Shown: positions 55,276 through 63,987, counted from the stretch's first letter. The stretch: DNA of 64,000 nucleotides from Roseovarius sp. SCSIO 43702 (GCF_019599045.1 NZ_CP080623.1:2440501-2504500), one strand, 5' to 3'. Numbers and translations: made by a program. Notes: a model not told the origin generated them from the sequence alone.

Positions 55276-55420
55276 GTCATCTCCTTCGGCACTACTCGTT
55301 ACACTCCCCGTCATGGCGCAAACTGCTCCCCGATCTGGCGTTTTCTTTGGAACAAATGTGACCCTCTCGCGGCGTGCGAGACCTCTTGTGCCGGCAGGGC
55401 CGCCCGCCTAATGTCGGACC

Positions 55421-55864
55421 ATGCTTTCAAGACTTTTCTCCTTCATGGCCGACCCCGCCAAGGCCGAGCTTCCCGAACCCGACGAGAAGATCGCGCTCGG
55501 GGCGCTGATGGTGCGTGTCGCGAAATCCGATCACGATTACAAGTTCGAGGAAATCAGCGCCATCGACCGGATGCTGGCGCGGATATTCGGCCTGAACCCG
55601 GTCGAGGCCGCCAAGCTGCGCGCCACCTGCGAGAAGGTCGAGGCGCACGCCCCCTCGACCGAGGAATTCGCCGACATCGTGCGCCGCAACGTCGCCAACG
55701 ATCACCGCATCATCGCGCACGAGGCGCTGTGGCAGATCATGCTCGCCGACGGGGAGAGCCGGGACGAGGAAATGGAGATCGTGCTGCGCTCGCGCGAGAT
55801 GCTGGGACTTTCCGACGAGGAATGCGCGGCCGCCCGCGCCCGCGTGACAGGGGCGCCCGCATGA
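55421..55864 (+). CDS. TerB family protein (copy 1)
   Basis: 147-residue helical protein of the TerB tellurite-resistance-like family. It begins MLSRLFSFMAD, then ALGALMVRVAKSDHDYKFEE and LWQIMLADGESRDEEMEIV, whose acidic residues form the metal site in this family. Stand-alone TerB proteins are common and rarely confer tellurite resistance; no other ter genes are here. The stop overlaps the next TerB gene by four bases. Confidence 0.88.
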   Translation: MLSRLFSFMADPAKAELPEPDEKIALGALMVRVAKSDHDYKFEEISAIDRMLARIFGLNPVEAAKLRATCEKVEAHAPSTEEFADIVRRNVANDHRIIAHEALWQIMLADGESRDEEMEIVLRSREMLGLSDEECAAARARVTGAPA

Positions 55865-56307
55865 TGTTCGGCCGCCTGCTCGACGCCCTCGCGGCCCCCG
55901 ATCCCAAGCCGCTCTCGCACGACGATGCGCGGCTCGCCCTCGGCGCGCTGCTGGTCCGCGTCGCGCGCACCGATGGCAGCTACGACGCCGAGGAGAAGCG
56001 GCGAATCACCCGCATCCTCGCCACCCGCTACAACCTCGACGAGGCCGGGGCCGAGGCGCTCAAATCCGACGCCGAGGCGCTCGAGGCCGAGGCGCCCGAC
56101 ACCGTGCGCTTCACCCGCGCGATCAAGGATGCCGTGCCCTATGACGACCGCATCGCGGTGATCGAGGCCCTGTGGAAGGTCGTGCTGGCCGACGGCGTGC
56201 GCGACGACGAGGAAAACGCGCTGCTGCGCCTCGTGGCGAGCCTCCTCGGCGTCAACGACCGCGACAGCAACATCGCCCGCAAACGGGTCGAGGACGGCAG
56301 CGGGTGA
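55861..56307 (+). CDS. TerB family protein (copy 2)
   Basis: 148 residues, paralogous to the preceding gene: ALGALLVRVARTDGSYDAEE and LWKVVLADGVRDDEENALL align with copy 1. Both begin with a short hydrophobic/basic segment that could sit on a membrane surface. It overlaps copy 1 and the following PhnD-like gene by four bases each, so all three proteins should be made together. Confidence 0.87.
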   Translation: MMFGRLLDALAAPDPKPLSHDDARLALGALLVRVARTDGSYDAEEKRRITRILATRYNLDEAGAEALKSDAEALEAEAPDTVRFTRAIKDAVPYDDRIAVIEALWKVVLADGVRDDEENALLRLVASLLGVNDRDSNIARKRVEDGSG

Positions 56308-57053
56308 TCGCCAGCCTGCCGATGTATGACCGGCCCGAGACGGCCGCCGCCAACGATCGCCTCTGGAGCGAGATCGCCGCGCGTCTCGAGGAGGCGCCCG
56401 AGGCGCTCACCCGCGGCGGCGACCCGTGGGAGCACTGGCTTTCCCCCGATCTCGTCTTTTCCCAGACCTGCGGATTCCCCTATCGCGCGCGGCTTCACGA
56501 CAAGGTGACGCTGATCGGCACGCCAGATTACGACCTGCCGCACTGTCCGCCCGGCCATTACAACAGCGTCCTCGTGATACGCGCCGACGACCCGCGCGAG
56601 ACGCTGGCGGAGTTCTCCGACGCGCCCTTCGCCTATAACGACGCGATGTCCCAAAGCGGCTGGGCCGCGCCCGTGACCCACGCGGCGAACGAAGGCGTCA
56701 CGCTCTCGCCCGCGCTCGAGACCGGCGGTCACGCGGCCTCCGCCGCCGCCGTGGCCGAGGGGCGCGCGGACCTCGCCGCCATCGACGCCCTGTCGTGGCA
56801 CTACATGCTGGCCTACGGGGATTTCACCGGCAAGCTGCGTGAACTCGCCCGCACCGAACCCACCCCGGCCCTGCCCTATATCGCGGCGAAAGGCGCCGAT
56901 CGCGACGCGCTCTTCGCCGCTGTCTCGGACGCCATCGCGGCGCTGCCCCCCGACCTGCAACAGACCCTGCACCTTACCCGCCTGGTCGAGATCGCGCCCG
57001 ACGATTACCTCGCCGTGCCGACGCCCGACGCGCCTCCCGACAGGCGGGGTTGA
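56304..57053 (+). CDS. PhnD/SsuA-like substrate-binding-fold protein without signal peptide
   Basis: 249 residues starting at GTG within the second TerB stop. The fold is the type-2 periplasmic binding kind: VFSQTCGFPYRARLHDKVTL, FAYNDAMSQSGWAAP (a NDxxSxSG-like ligand motif) and AAAVAEGRADLAAIDALSWH are typical of PhnD-like proteins. Unusually there is no signal peptide, so it is presumably cytoplasmic, a sensor or enzyme-like use of the fold. The next genes form an ABC importer but begin 135 bases later with their own binding protein. Confidence 0.85.
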   Translation: MIASLPMYDRPETAAANDRLWSEIAARLEEAPEALTRGGDPWEHWLSPDLVFSQTCGFPYRARLHDKVTLIGTPDYDLPHCPPGHYNSVLVIRADDPRETLAEFSDAPFAYNDAMSQSGWAAPVTHAANEGVTLSPALETGGHAASAAAVAEGRADLAAIDALSWHYMLAYGDFTGKLRELARTEPTPALPYIAAKGADRDALFAAVSDAIAALPPDLQQTLHLTRLVEIAPDDYLAVPTPDAPPDRRG

Positions 57054-57188
57054 GCTTCCGTTCCGTCACGAAATCGCGCCGTATCGGAACCTACCCGACG
57101 GAAACCCGCGTTTTGGAAGTTGCATTGTGACAGAATTTGCGCCCTATTGAGTGTCGGACCGCTGCCTGCCTACCCGACTGGACACCCA

Positions 57189-57965
57189 TTGACCGACACG
57201 CCCCCCGTCATCGAAATCCGCGACCTGCACAAGGCTTACGGCGCGCTCGAGGTCATCAAGGGCGTCGACATCAAGGCCCGGAAGGGCGACGTGGTCTCGC
57301 TGATCGGATCGTCTGGCTCGGGCAAATCCACCATCCTGCGTTGCGCGAACCTCCTCGAGGACAGCCAGCAGGGCGAGATCATCTTCAAGGGCGAGCCGGT
57401 CAAGTGGCGTGGCGAAGGTCTGAACCGGCACCCCGCCGATCCCAAGCAGGTGCTCCGCATCCGCACCAATCTCAGCATGGTGTTTCAGCAATTCAACCTC
57501 TGGGCGCATCTCACGATTCTCCAGAACGTGATGGAGGCACCCGTCACCGTGCTGGGGCGCGACCGCGCCGAGGCCGAGGAGGCCGCGCGCGGCTATCTCG
57601 ACAAGGTGGGCATCGGCGACAAGTGCGATGTCTACCCCGCGCAGCTTTCGGGCGGCCAGCAACAGCGCGCCGCCATCGCGCGCGCGCTCTGCATGGAGCC
57701 CGAGGCGCTCCTGTTCGACGAGCCCACATCTGCGCTCGACCCCGAGCTCGAGCAGGAGGTCGTCAAGGTCATCAGGGATCTGGCCGGCGAAGGTCGCACC
57801 ATGATGATCGTGACGCACGACATGAAGATGGCCCGCGACGTGAGCAACCACGTCATTTTCCTGCACCAGGGCCTCATCGAGGAAGAAGGCGATCCCGATA
57901 CCGTATTCGGCGCCCCGAAATCCGAACGCCTGCAACAGTTTCTCAGCTCGACCATGGCTGACTGA
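57189..57965 (+). CDS. Polar amino acid ABC transporter ATP-binding protein
   Basis: 258-residue HisP/GlnQ-type ATPase. Walker A is GSSGSGKST, the signature LSGGQQQRAAIARAL, Walker B ALLFDEPTSALD, and the switch histidine is in IVTHDMKMARD. The WAHLTILQNVMEAP stretch is typical of basic amino-acid transporters. The start is uncertain: TTG at 57189 gives a normal N-terminus but has a poor ribosome site; an upstream TTG at 57120 is the alternative. It is followed by the binding protein and two permeases. Confidence 0.9.
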   Translation: MTDTPPVIEIRDLHKAYGALEVIKGVDIKARKGDVVSLIGSSGSGKSTILRCANLLEDSQQGEIIFKGEPVKWRGEGLNRHPADPKQVLRIRTNLSMVFQQFNLWAHLTILQNVMEAPVTVLGRDRAEAEEAARGYLDKVGIGDKCDVYPAQLSGGQQQRAAIARALCMEPEALLFDEPTSALDPELEQEVVKVIRDLAGEGRTMMIVTHDMKMARDVSNHVIFLHQGLIEEEGDPDTVFGAPKSERLQQFLSSTMAD

Positions 57966-58009
57966 CGCGGGCCGACGGCCAAACCACCAGAACCAAGGGA
58001 GATACCAAC

Positions 58010-58723
58010 ATGAAGAAAATCCTTCTCACCACCGCCGCGCTCGCGCTCACCGCCGGCATCGCCGCGGCCGAGACGATCCGCATGGGCACCGAGGGCGCCT
58101 ACCCTCCGTACAACTTCATCAACGATTCCGGTGAGGTGGACGGGTTCGAGCGCGAGCTGGGCGACGAGCTCTGCAAGCGCGCCGAACTGACCTGCGAATG
58201 GGTGACGAACGAATGGGATTCGATCATCCCGAACCTCGTGTCGGGCAACTACGACACGATCATCGCGGGCATGTCGATCACCGACGAGCGTGACGAGGTC
58301 ATCGACTTCACCCAGAACTACACGCAGCCCGATCCCTCGGCCTATCTCGTCGCGTCCGAAGACGTGGATCTCGAGAACGGCATCATCGCGGCACAGACCG
58401 GCACGATCCAGGCGGCCTTCATCGCCGATTCCGGCGCCACGCTCGTCGAATTCGCGACGCCCGAGGAAACCATCGCGGCCGTCCGCAACGGCGAGGCCGA
58501 CGCGGTCCTGGCCGACAAGGCCTATCTCGCGCCCGTCGCGGCCGAGGATGACGGCCTGATGCTGCTCGAGCAGGAAGAGATGATCGGCGGCGGCATCGGC
58601 ATGGGCGTGCGCGAAAGCGATACCGAGCTCAAGGAGAAGTTCGACGCCGCGATCCAGTCCATGAAGGACGACGGCTCGCTCAACGCGCTGCTCGAGAAAT
58701 GGGAAATCGGTCCGGGCTTCTGA
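58010..58723 (+). CDS. Amino acid/amine ABC transporter substrate-binding protein
   Basis: 237 residues with a signal peptide (ILLTTAALALTAGIAAA). The type-2 binding fold shows RMGTEGAYPPYNFINDSGEVDGFERELG and the middle SITDERDEVIDFTQNYTQPD, as in HisJ/ArtJ proteins. The usual loop arginine for the ligand carboxylate is not conspicuous in TDERDE..., so the ligand might be an amine or peptide rather than a simple amino acid (weak inference). GGGAGAT precedes the ATG; a terminator follows it within the operon. Confidence 0.92.
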   Translation: MKKILLTTAALALTAGIAAAETIRMGTEGAYPPYNFINDSGEVDGFERELGDELCKRAELTCEWVTNEWDSIIPNLVSGNYDTIIAGMSITDERDEVIDFTQNYTQPDPSAYLVASEDVDLENGIIAAQTGTIQAAFIADSGATLVEFATPEETIAAVRNGEADAVLADKAYLAPVAAEDDGLMLLEQEEMIGGGIGMGVRESDTELKEKFDAAIQSMKDDGSLNALLEKWEIGPGF

Positions 58724-58739
58724 TCCGGCCGTGACCACG

Positions 58740-58776
58740 GGGGCGGGTTCCATCCCGCCCCTTTTTTCAAGGGGCG
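58740..58776 (+). terminator. Intra-operon terminator/attenuator
   Basis: GGGGCGGG (58740-58747) pairs perfectly with CCCGCCCC (58754-58761) and runs into TTTTTT (58762-58767), a strong rho-independent terminator between binding-protein and permease genes. Its right arm CGCCCC can instead pair with GGGGCG at 58771-58776, part of the permease ribosome site. Both states would lower permease synthesis relative to the binding protein. Confidence 0.8.
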
Positions 58777-58779
58777 CAC

Positions 58780-59664
58780 ATGTTTTCCTACTGCACCGAT
58801 CCCAGCACGCTCGAAGGGCTCACCTGGCTCTCGTGCTACCTGACGACCGGCAAGCACATGTCGCTCTACTACTCGCTCGGGGTGGTGCTTCTGCTCCTGG
58901 CGATCACGGCGCCCACGGCGCTTCTTTTCGGGTTCTTCGGCGCCATGGCCGCGCGGTCGCGCTTCACGCCCCTGTCGTGGCTGGGCAAGCTCTACATCGC
59001 GATCGTGCGCGGCGTGCCCGACATCGCGTTCTTTCTCTTCTTCGTCATCGCGCTCGACCAGATGTTCGAATGGACACGCCATCAGGTCCTCTGCCCGGAC
59101 TGGAACCAGCCCATCCGCATCGGCAATGACTTCGTCGTCTGTCCAGAGGCCAAGCTGCCGCTCGGCACCGCGCCGCAATGGGTGCACGAGACCTACGGCT
59201 TCACGCTCGCGGTGCTGACCTTCGCCATCGTTTTCGGCGCCTTCGCGGCCAACGTGCTGTTCGGCGCGATGCGCGCCGTGCCGCGCGGACAGATCGAGAC
59301 GGCCGAGGCCTACGGCATGACCCGCGCGCAGGCGTTCCGCCGCATCCTCGTGCCCCAGATGTGGATCTATGCGCTACCGGGCCTCTCGAACCTCTGGATG
59401 GTGCTCATCAAGGCCACGCCGCTCCTATTTCTTCTGGGGGTCGAGGATATCGTCTACTGGGCGCGCGAACTGGGCGGCACCAAGACCGGACGCTTTACCG
59501 AGTATCCGCATGGCGACTGGCGCATGTGGTATTTCCTGGCGCTGCTGGTCTTCTACCTGATTTTCACCCGGATATCCGAGATTTATCTCGAGAAGCTGAC
59601 CCAGCGCCTCAACCACGGCCAAGCCACCACCGGCGGCGAAGCGCAGCGAAAGGCGGGTGCCTGA
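58780..59664 (+). CDS. Amino acid/amine ABC transporter permease
   Basis: 294-residue inner-membrane permease of the HisMQ class. The EAA region appears as EAYGMTRAQAFRRILVPQMW. N-terminal RGVPDIAFFLFFVIALDQMF is the typical RGTP-like element. A soluble insert of about 60 residues (after DQMFEWTRHQ) distinguishes it from E. coli HisQ. AAGGGG is six bases upstream. It is followed by the second permease with one base between. Confidence 0.92.
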   Translation: MFSYCTDPSTLEGLTWLSCYLTTGKHMSLYYSLGVVLLLLAITAPTALLFGFFGAMAARSRFTPLSWLGKLYIAIVRGVPDIAFFLFFVIALDQMFEWTRHQVLCPDWNQPIRIGNDFVVCPEAKLPLGTAPQWVHETYGFTLAVLTFAIVFGAFAANVLFGAMRAVPRGQIETAEAYGMTRAQAFRRILVPQMWIYALPGLSNLWMVLIKATPLLFLLGVEDIVYWARELGGTKTGRFTEYPHGDWRMWYFLALLVFYLIFTRISEIYLEKLTQRLNHGQATTGGEAQRKAGA

Positions 59665-59665
59665 C

Positions 59666-60472
59666 ATGTCCTGCCTCCAGACCATCCAGGACTACGGCCT
59701 GCGCGCCATCGGCATCGGCGAGCGACTCCTGCCGCGCGAGAATTTCACCCTCTGCGAGCAATTCACCCTCATCGGCTCGGGGATGATCTGGAACATCTAT
59801 TTCGGCGTCTGCGCGCTCGTGGCGGGGTTCTTCTTCGCCAACGCCCTCGCCGTGGCCAAGGGATCGCGCCACGCGGTGCTGCGCAAGCCGGCCGAATGGT
59901 TCATCTTCGTCTTCCGCGGCTCGCCGCTCTTCATTCAGTTCTTCTTCGGCTATTTCTTCTTCCTCACGCTCAAGCAATCCTACCCGGTTTTCGAACCCTT
60001 CACTGCCGCGTGGCTGGGGGCACTGGTCGTGTTGTTTTTGAACACGGCCGCCTACTCGGGCGAAATTTTCTATGGCGCGCTGCGCTCGATCCCCAAGGGC
60101 GACGTGGAAGCTGCGGACGCCTATGGCTTCTCGGGCTGGCCGCGCTTTCGCCGGATCGTCTGGCCCACGATGCTACGGCTCGCCTGGCCCGCCTACACGA
60201 ACGAGGCGATCTTTCTCTTCCACTCCACCGCTCTGGTGTTCTTCGCAGGTTTTCCCACGTGGCAACAACGCGGCGATGCCCTCTACTATGCGAACTATTT
60301 CGCGGACAAGACATTCAACCCGTTCGTGCCCTACCCGATCCTCGCGATGTATTTCATCCTGCTCACGCTCGCCGTCATCGCGATCTTCGGCTTCATCAAC
60401 CGCCGCCTGAACCGGCACCTCCCGCAGGAAGCGCGGCGCAAGATGAAGCTCGGCGTGAACCTGTTTCGCTGA
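59666..60472 (+). CDS. Amino acid/amine ABC transporter permease
   Basis: 268-residue partner permease with the EAA loop DAYGFSGWPRFRRIVWPTML and the RGSPLFIQFFFGYFF element of this class. The ATG at 59666 is used; a GTG three codons earlier lies within the previous gene. It completes a four-gene importer (ATPase, binding protein, two permeases). A promoter region with a TTTGATCAAA palindrome follows. Confidence 0.92.
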   Translation: MSCLQTIQDYGLRAIGIGERLLPRENFTLCEQFTLIGSGMIWNIYFGVCALVAGFFFANALAVAKGSRHAVLRKPAEWFIFVFRGSPLFIQFFFGYFFFLTLKQSYPVFEPFTAAWLGALVVLFLNTAAYSGEIFYGALRSIPKGDVEAADAYGFSGWPRFRRIVWPTMLRLAWPAYTNEAIFLFHSTALVFFAGFPTWQQRGDALYYANYFADKTFNPFVPYPILAMYFILLTLAVIAIFGFINRRLNRHLPQEARRKMKLGVNLFR

Positions 60473-60493
60473 GCAGGACGTCGCCCCCGGTCT

Positions 60494-60503
60494 TTTGATC
60501 AAA
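60494..60503 (+). promoter_or_regulatory. TTTGATCAAA palindrome, first GS-like gene promoter
   Basis: Perfect ten-base palindrome in the 95-base gap before the first glutamine synthetase-like gene. It stands just upstream of a promoter-like pair, TTGCCT (60509-60514) and TAGGGT (60532-60537), spaced 17 bases. The same core recurs in front of the amidotransferase gene. Confidence 0.6.
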
Positions 60504-60567
60504 TCCAGTTGCCTTGGTCGCGATCCCCGCCTAGGGTCGCGCCAGATCAGCAACGAACGGGGCAGAG

Positions 60568-61881
60568 ATGTCCAGCCACCCCCAGACCATCCGGGTCGCC
60601 ATCAGCGACCTCAACGGTGTCATGCGCGGCAAGCGCCTGCCGGGCGACTATGCCCTGAAGCTCGCCAAGGGCGCAGTGCAACTGCCGCTGTCGGTCATCA
60701 ACGTGGACGTGACCGGCGCCGATATCGAGGACAGCCCGCTCGTCTTCGAAACCGGCGACGCGGACGGCATCCTCGTTCCCACCGGGCGAGGCCCGGTGCC
60801 GCTCCCCTGGCTCGACAGCGATCAGCCGCTCTATCCGATGGAGCTTCGCCGCAGCCGCGACACCCCATTCGAGGCCGACCCCCGCACCGCGCTGCGATGG
60901 GTTCTCGAGGGGTTCACCCGGCACGGCTGGACCGTCCAGGCCGCCACCGAGCTCGAATTCACCCTTGTGGATGACGCCGGTCATGCGCTCGGGCCGGTGC
61001 GCAACCCGCTCAACGACCGGCCCGTCGAGATGGCCGAGATCCTCGCGCTCGGGCACATGGACGCCTTCGACAGCTTCCTGACCGACCTCTATACCGGCGC
61101 GCAGGAGATGGGCATCCCCGCCCAGACCGTCACCTCCGAATCCGGCATCGGCCAGTTCGAGATCACGCTCCACCACCAGGAGGCGCTGCGCGCCGCCGAT
61201 GACACCTGGCTCTTCAAGGAACTGATCCGGGGCATGGCACGGCGGCACGGCATGGCCGCGACCTTCATGGCGAAACCCTTCGAGGACGATGCGGGCAACG
61301 GGATGCATGTGCATTTCTCGATCTGGGATGCCGACGGGCGCAACATGCTCGACGAGCGCACACCGGAGGGACAGGCGCGGCTCGACGGGGCCATCGCCGG
61401 CAGCCTCGCGGCGATGGAGGGGGCGACGCTCATCTACGCGCCCCACGCCAATTCCTACGCCCGGCTCGTCCCCGGCGCCCACGCGCCCACCTCGATCTGC
61501 TGGGGCCATGACAACCGGACAGCGGCGTTGCGCATCCCGCGCGGCGGTCCCGAGACGCGGCGCCTCGAACATCGCGTGGCCGGCGGCGACACCAACCCCT
61601 ATCTCGTGATGGCGGTGATCCTCGGCGCGGCGCTGCATGGCATCGACAAGGGCCTCACCCCGCCCGAGCCCATCACCGGCAACGCCTATGACCAGGACTG
61701 CCCGCAGCTCGCACCCGACTGGGCCACGGCGATCGAGAGATTCGAGACCTGTCCGATCATGGCCGAAATATTTCCGCCGCTCCTGCGCGACTGCCTCCTG
61801 CGCTGCAAGCGGCAGGAAATGGAGGTCATGGACGGCATCGACCCCGATGCCCATTGGAAGACCTATCTCGACACGGCGTGA
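60568..61881 (+). CDS. Glutamine synthetase family protein (PuuA-like, copy 1)
   Basis: 437-residue member of the glutamine synthetase superfamily, shorter at the N-terminus than GlnA. ATP/metal motifs include ATELEFTLVDD, ESGIGQFEITL, MAKPFEDDAGNGMHVHFS and WGHDNRTAALRIP. GS-like enzymes of this group ligate glutamate to amines (gamma-glutamyl-putrescine or similar). The context, an amine/amino-acid importer before and an amidotransferase after, supports that role. GGGGCAGAG precedes the ATG. Confidence 0.88.
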   Translation: MSSHPQTIRVAISDLNGVMRGKRLPGDYALKLAKGAVQLPLSVINVDVTGADIEDSPLVFETGDADGILVPTGRGPVPLPWLDSDQPLYPMELRRSRDTPFEADPRTALRWVLEGFTRHGWTVQAATELEFTLVDDAGHALGPVRNPLNDRPVEMAEILALGHMDAFDSFLTDLYTGAQEMGIPAQTVTSESGIGQFEITLHHQEALRAADDTWLFKELIRGMARRHGMAATFMAKPFEDDAGNGMHVHFSIWDADGRNMLDERTPEGQARLDGAIAGSLAAMEGATLIYAPHANSYARLVPGAHAPTSICWGHDNRTAALRIPRGGPETRRLEHRVAGGDTNPYLVMAVILGAALHGIDKGLTPPEPITGNAYDQDCPQLAPDWATAIERFETCPIMAEIFPPLLRDCLLRCKRQEMEVMDGIDPDAHWKTYLDTA

Positions 61882-61926
61882 CATGCCGCGCTAGGCTTGC
61901 GCGCGGGCGGCCGCATCGCTAGACTG

Positions 61927-61940
61927 AATTTGATCAAATT
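61927..61940 (+). promoter_or_regulatory. AATTTGATCAAATT palindrome, amidotransferase promoter
   Basis: Perfect 14-base palindrome sharing the TTTGATCAAA core with 60494-60503. It lies directly after a -10-like TAGACT (61920-61925), itself 17 bases from TTGCGC (61897-61902). That position would suit repression. The GTG start of the amidotransferase follows 12 bases later. Confidence 0.65.
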
Positions 61941-61951
61941 ATGGTGCATCA

Positions 61952-62629
61952 GTGAAAATCGGCATACTCCAGACAGGGCACGGCACGCCCGAGATGATCG
62001 CGGCCCAGGGCGACATGGACCAGCTGTTCATGAAACTGCTCGACGGGCACGGGTTCGAATTCAAGACCTACTCGGTGGTCGACGGCATCTTCCCCGACAG
62101 CATCGAGGCGGCGGATGGCTGGCTCATCACCGGCTCCAAGCACGGTGCCTACGAGGATCACCCCTGGATCCCCCCGCTCGAGCAGTTCATCCGCGATGTC
62201 CATGCCGACGGTCGCCCCATGATCGGCGTCTGTTTCGGACACCAGATCATCGCGCAGGCCATGGGCGGCAAGGTCGAGAAGTTCGGCGGCGGCTGGTCGG
62301 TGGGGCACCGGGACTACGAGATCGACGGCGAGACGTTCTATCTCAACGCCTGGCACCAGGACCAGGTGGTCGAGGTGCCCGAGGGCGCCGAGGTGATCGG
62401 GCACAACGATTTCTGTGCCCACGCGGCCATGCTCTACGATGACCGCATTCTCACGATCCAGCCCCACCCCGAGTTCAACAGCGAGGTGATCGACATCCTC
62501 ATCCGCACGCGCGGCGCCGGTGTCGTTCCCGAAGAGCTTCTGGAACGCGCGAAATCGCGGCTCGACAAACCCTCCGACAGCGCGCGCTTCGCCGATCGCA
62601 TGGCGGCCTTCTTCAAACGAGGTTCCTGA
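61952..62629 (+). CDS. Type 1 glutamine amidotransferase
   Basis: 225-residue class-I amidotransferase. The nucleophile is Cys94 in GVCFGHQ, and the catalytic His/Glu pair is in IQPHPEFNSE. No synthetase domain is attached. In the gamma-glutamyl polyamine pathway a hydrolase of this fold (PuuD) releases glutamate; PuuD is a different branch, but the context suggests cleavage of a gamma-glutamyl amide. The start is a GTG with no clear ribosome site, so a very short leader is possible. It overlaps the next gene by one base. Confidence 0.88.
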   Translation: MKIGILQTGHGTPEMIAAQGDMDQLFMKLLDGHGFEFKTYSVVDGIFPDSIEAADGWLITGSKHGAYEDHPWIPPLEQFIRDVHADGRPMIGVCFGHQIIAQAMGGKVEKFGGGWSVGHRDYEIDGETFYLNAWHQDQVVEVPEGAEVIGHNDFCAHAAMLYDDRILTIQPHPEFNSEVIDILIRTRGAGVVPEELLERAKSRLDKPSDSARFADRMAAFFKRGS

Positions 62630-63987
62630 TGTCCGACTGGACCGACCAACTCCCAGAGGCCGCCCGCGCCTATCTCGAGGGGCGCCGCCTCGACGAGGTC
62701 GAATGCATCATCTCGGACCTGCCCGGCATCGCGCGCGGCAAGGCCGTGCCCGCGTCGAAATTCGCGCGGCAGGATTATTTCCACCTGCCCGATTCGATCT
62801 TCTACCAGACCATCACCGGCGACTGGGGCGAGGCCGCGGGCGAGGACGGCTTCATCGAGAAGGACATGGTTCTGCGCCCCGACATGGCCACGGCGACGGC
62901 CGCGCCGTGGACCGGCGACTGGACCCTTCAGGTCATCCATGACGCCTTCGACAACAAGGGCGATCCGATCCCCTACAGCCCGCGCAACGTGCTCCACCGC
63001 GTCGTCGGTCTCTATCGCGAAATGGGGCTCGTGCCGGTCGTGGCCCCCGAGATGGAATTCTTCATCGTCGCGCGCAACACCGATCCCGCGAAGGAGATCG
63101 AGCCGATGATGGGCCGCTCGGGCCGTCCCGCCGCCGCGCGCCAGGCCTATTCCATGACCGCCGTGGACGAGTTCGGCCCCGTGATCGACGACATCTACGA
63201 TTTCGCCGAGGCGCAGGGCTTCGAGATCGACGGCATCACGCAGGAAGGCGGCGCGGGTCAGCTCGAGATCAACCTCAACCACGGCGATCCCGTGGCTCTC
63301 GCCGACGAGGTCTTCTACTTCAAGCGGCTCATCCGCGAGGCCGCCCTGCGTCACGGTGCCTTCGCCACCTTCATGGCCAAGCCCATCGCGGACGAGCCGG
63401 GAAGCGCCATGCACATCCACCATTCCGTTCTCGACGCCGAGACCGGAGAGAACATCTTTTCCGACAAGGACGGCGGAGAGACGGACGCCTTCCGCCACTT
63501 CATCGGCGGCATGCAGAAACACATGCCCTCGGCCATTGCCGTCATCGCGCCCTACGTCAACAGCTATCGCCGCTACGTCAAGGACCACGCCGCGCCCATC
63601 AACCTCGCCTGGGGGCGCGACAACCGCACCACCGGCATCCGCATCCCGATCTCGGGCCACAAGTCGCGCCGCGTCGAAAACCGTCTCGCAGGGATGGATT
63701 GCAACCCCTATCTCGGCATCGCGGCAAGCCTCGCCTGCGGCCTTCTGGGCCTCAAGAACAAGCTCGAGCCCGACGCCGAGTTCAAGGGCGACGCCTACGA
63801 GGGCGACGAGGACATCCCCCGCGAACAGGGCGAGGCGCTGAGCCTTTTCGACGAGGCGACCGAGCTGCACGAGATCCTGCACCCCGAATTCGCGCGCGTC
63901 TATTCCATCGTGAAATACGCCGAGTATGACGAATTCCTCCAGGTCATCTCGCCATGGGAGCGCGAGCATCTCCTGCTGAATGTCTAG
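62629..63987 (+). CDS. Glutamine synthetase family protein (PuuA-like, copy 2)
   Basis: 452-residue gamma-glutamyl-amine ligase-like enzyme. Motifs: VAPEMEFFIVARN, QEGGAGQLEINLNHG, MAKPIADEPGSAMHIHHS and WGRDNRTTGIRIPISG. It differs clearly from copy 1 at the N-terminus (ISDLPGIARGKAVPASKF), close to PuuA of enteric bacteria. TGATG couples it to the amidotransferase. The next enzymes (for example a PuuB-like oxidase) are probably past the window end. Confidence 0.9.
   Translation: MSDWTDQLPEAARAYLEGRRLDEVECIISDLPGIARGKAVPASKFARQDYFHLPDSIFYQTITGDWGEAAGEDGFIEKDMVLRPDMATATAAPWTGDWTLQVIHDAFDNKGDPIPYSPRNVLHRVVGLYREMGLVPVVAPEMEFFIVARNTDPAKEIEPMMGRSGRPAAARQAYSMTAVDEFGPVIDDIYDFAEAQGFEIDGITQEGGAGQLEINLNHGDPVALADEVFYFKRLIREAALRHGAFATFMAKPIADEPGSAMHIHHSVLDAETGENIFSDKDGGETDAFRHFIGGMQKHMPSAIAVIAPYVNSYRRYVKDHAAPINLAWGRDNRTTGIRIPISGHKSRRVENRLAGMDCNPYLGIAASLACGLLGLKNKLEPDAEFKGDAYEGDEDIPREQGEALSLFDEATELHEILHPEFARVYSIVKYAEYDEFLQVISPWEREHLLLNV

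Noticed and set aside
55421..56307. Tellurite-resistance operon
   Set aside because: Only two TerB-fold proteins are present; terA, terC, terD or terZ-type genes are absent, so resistance should not be claimed.
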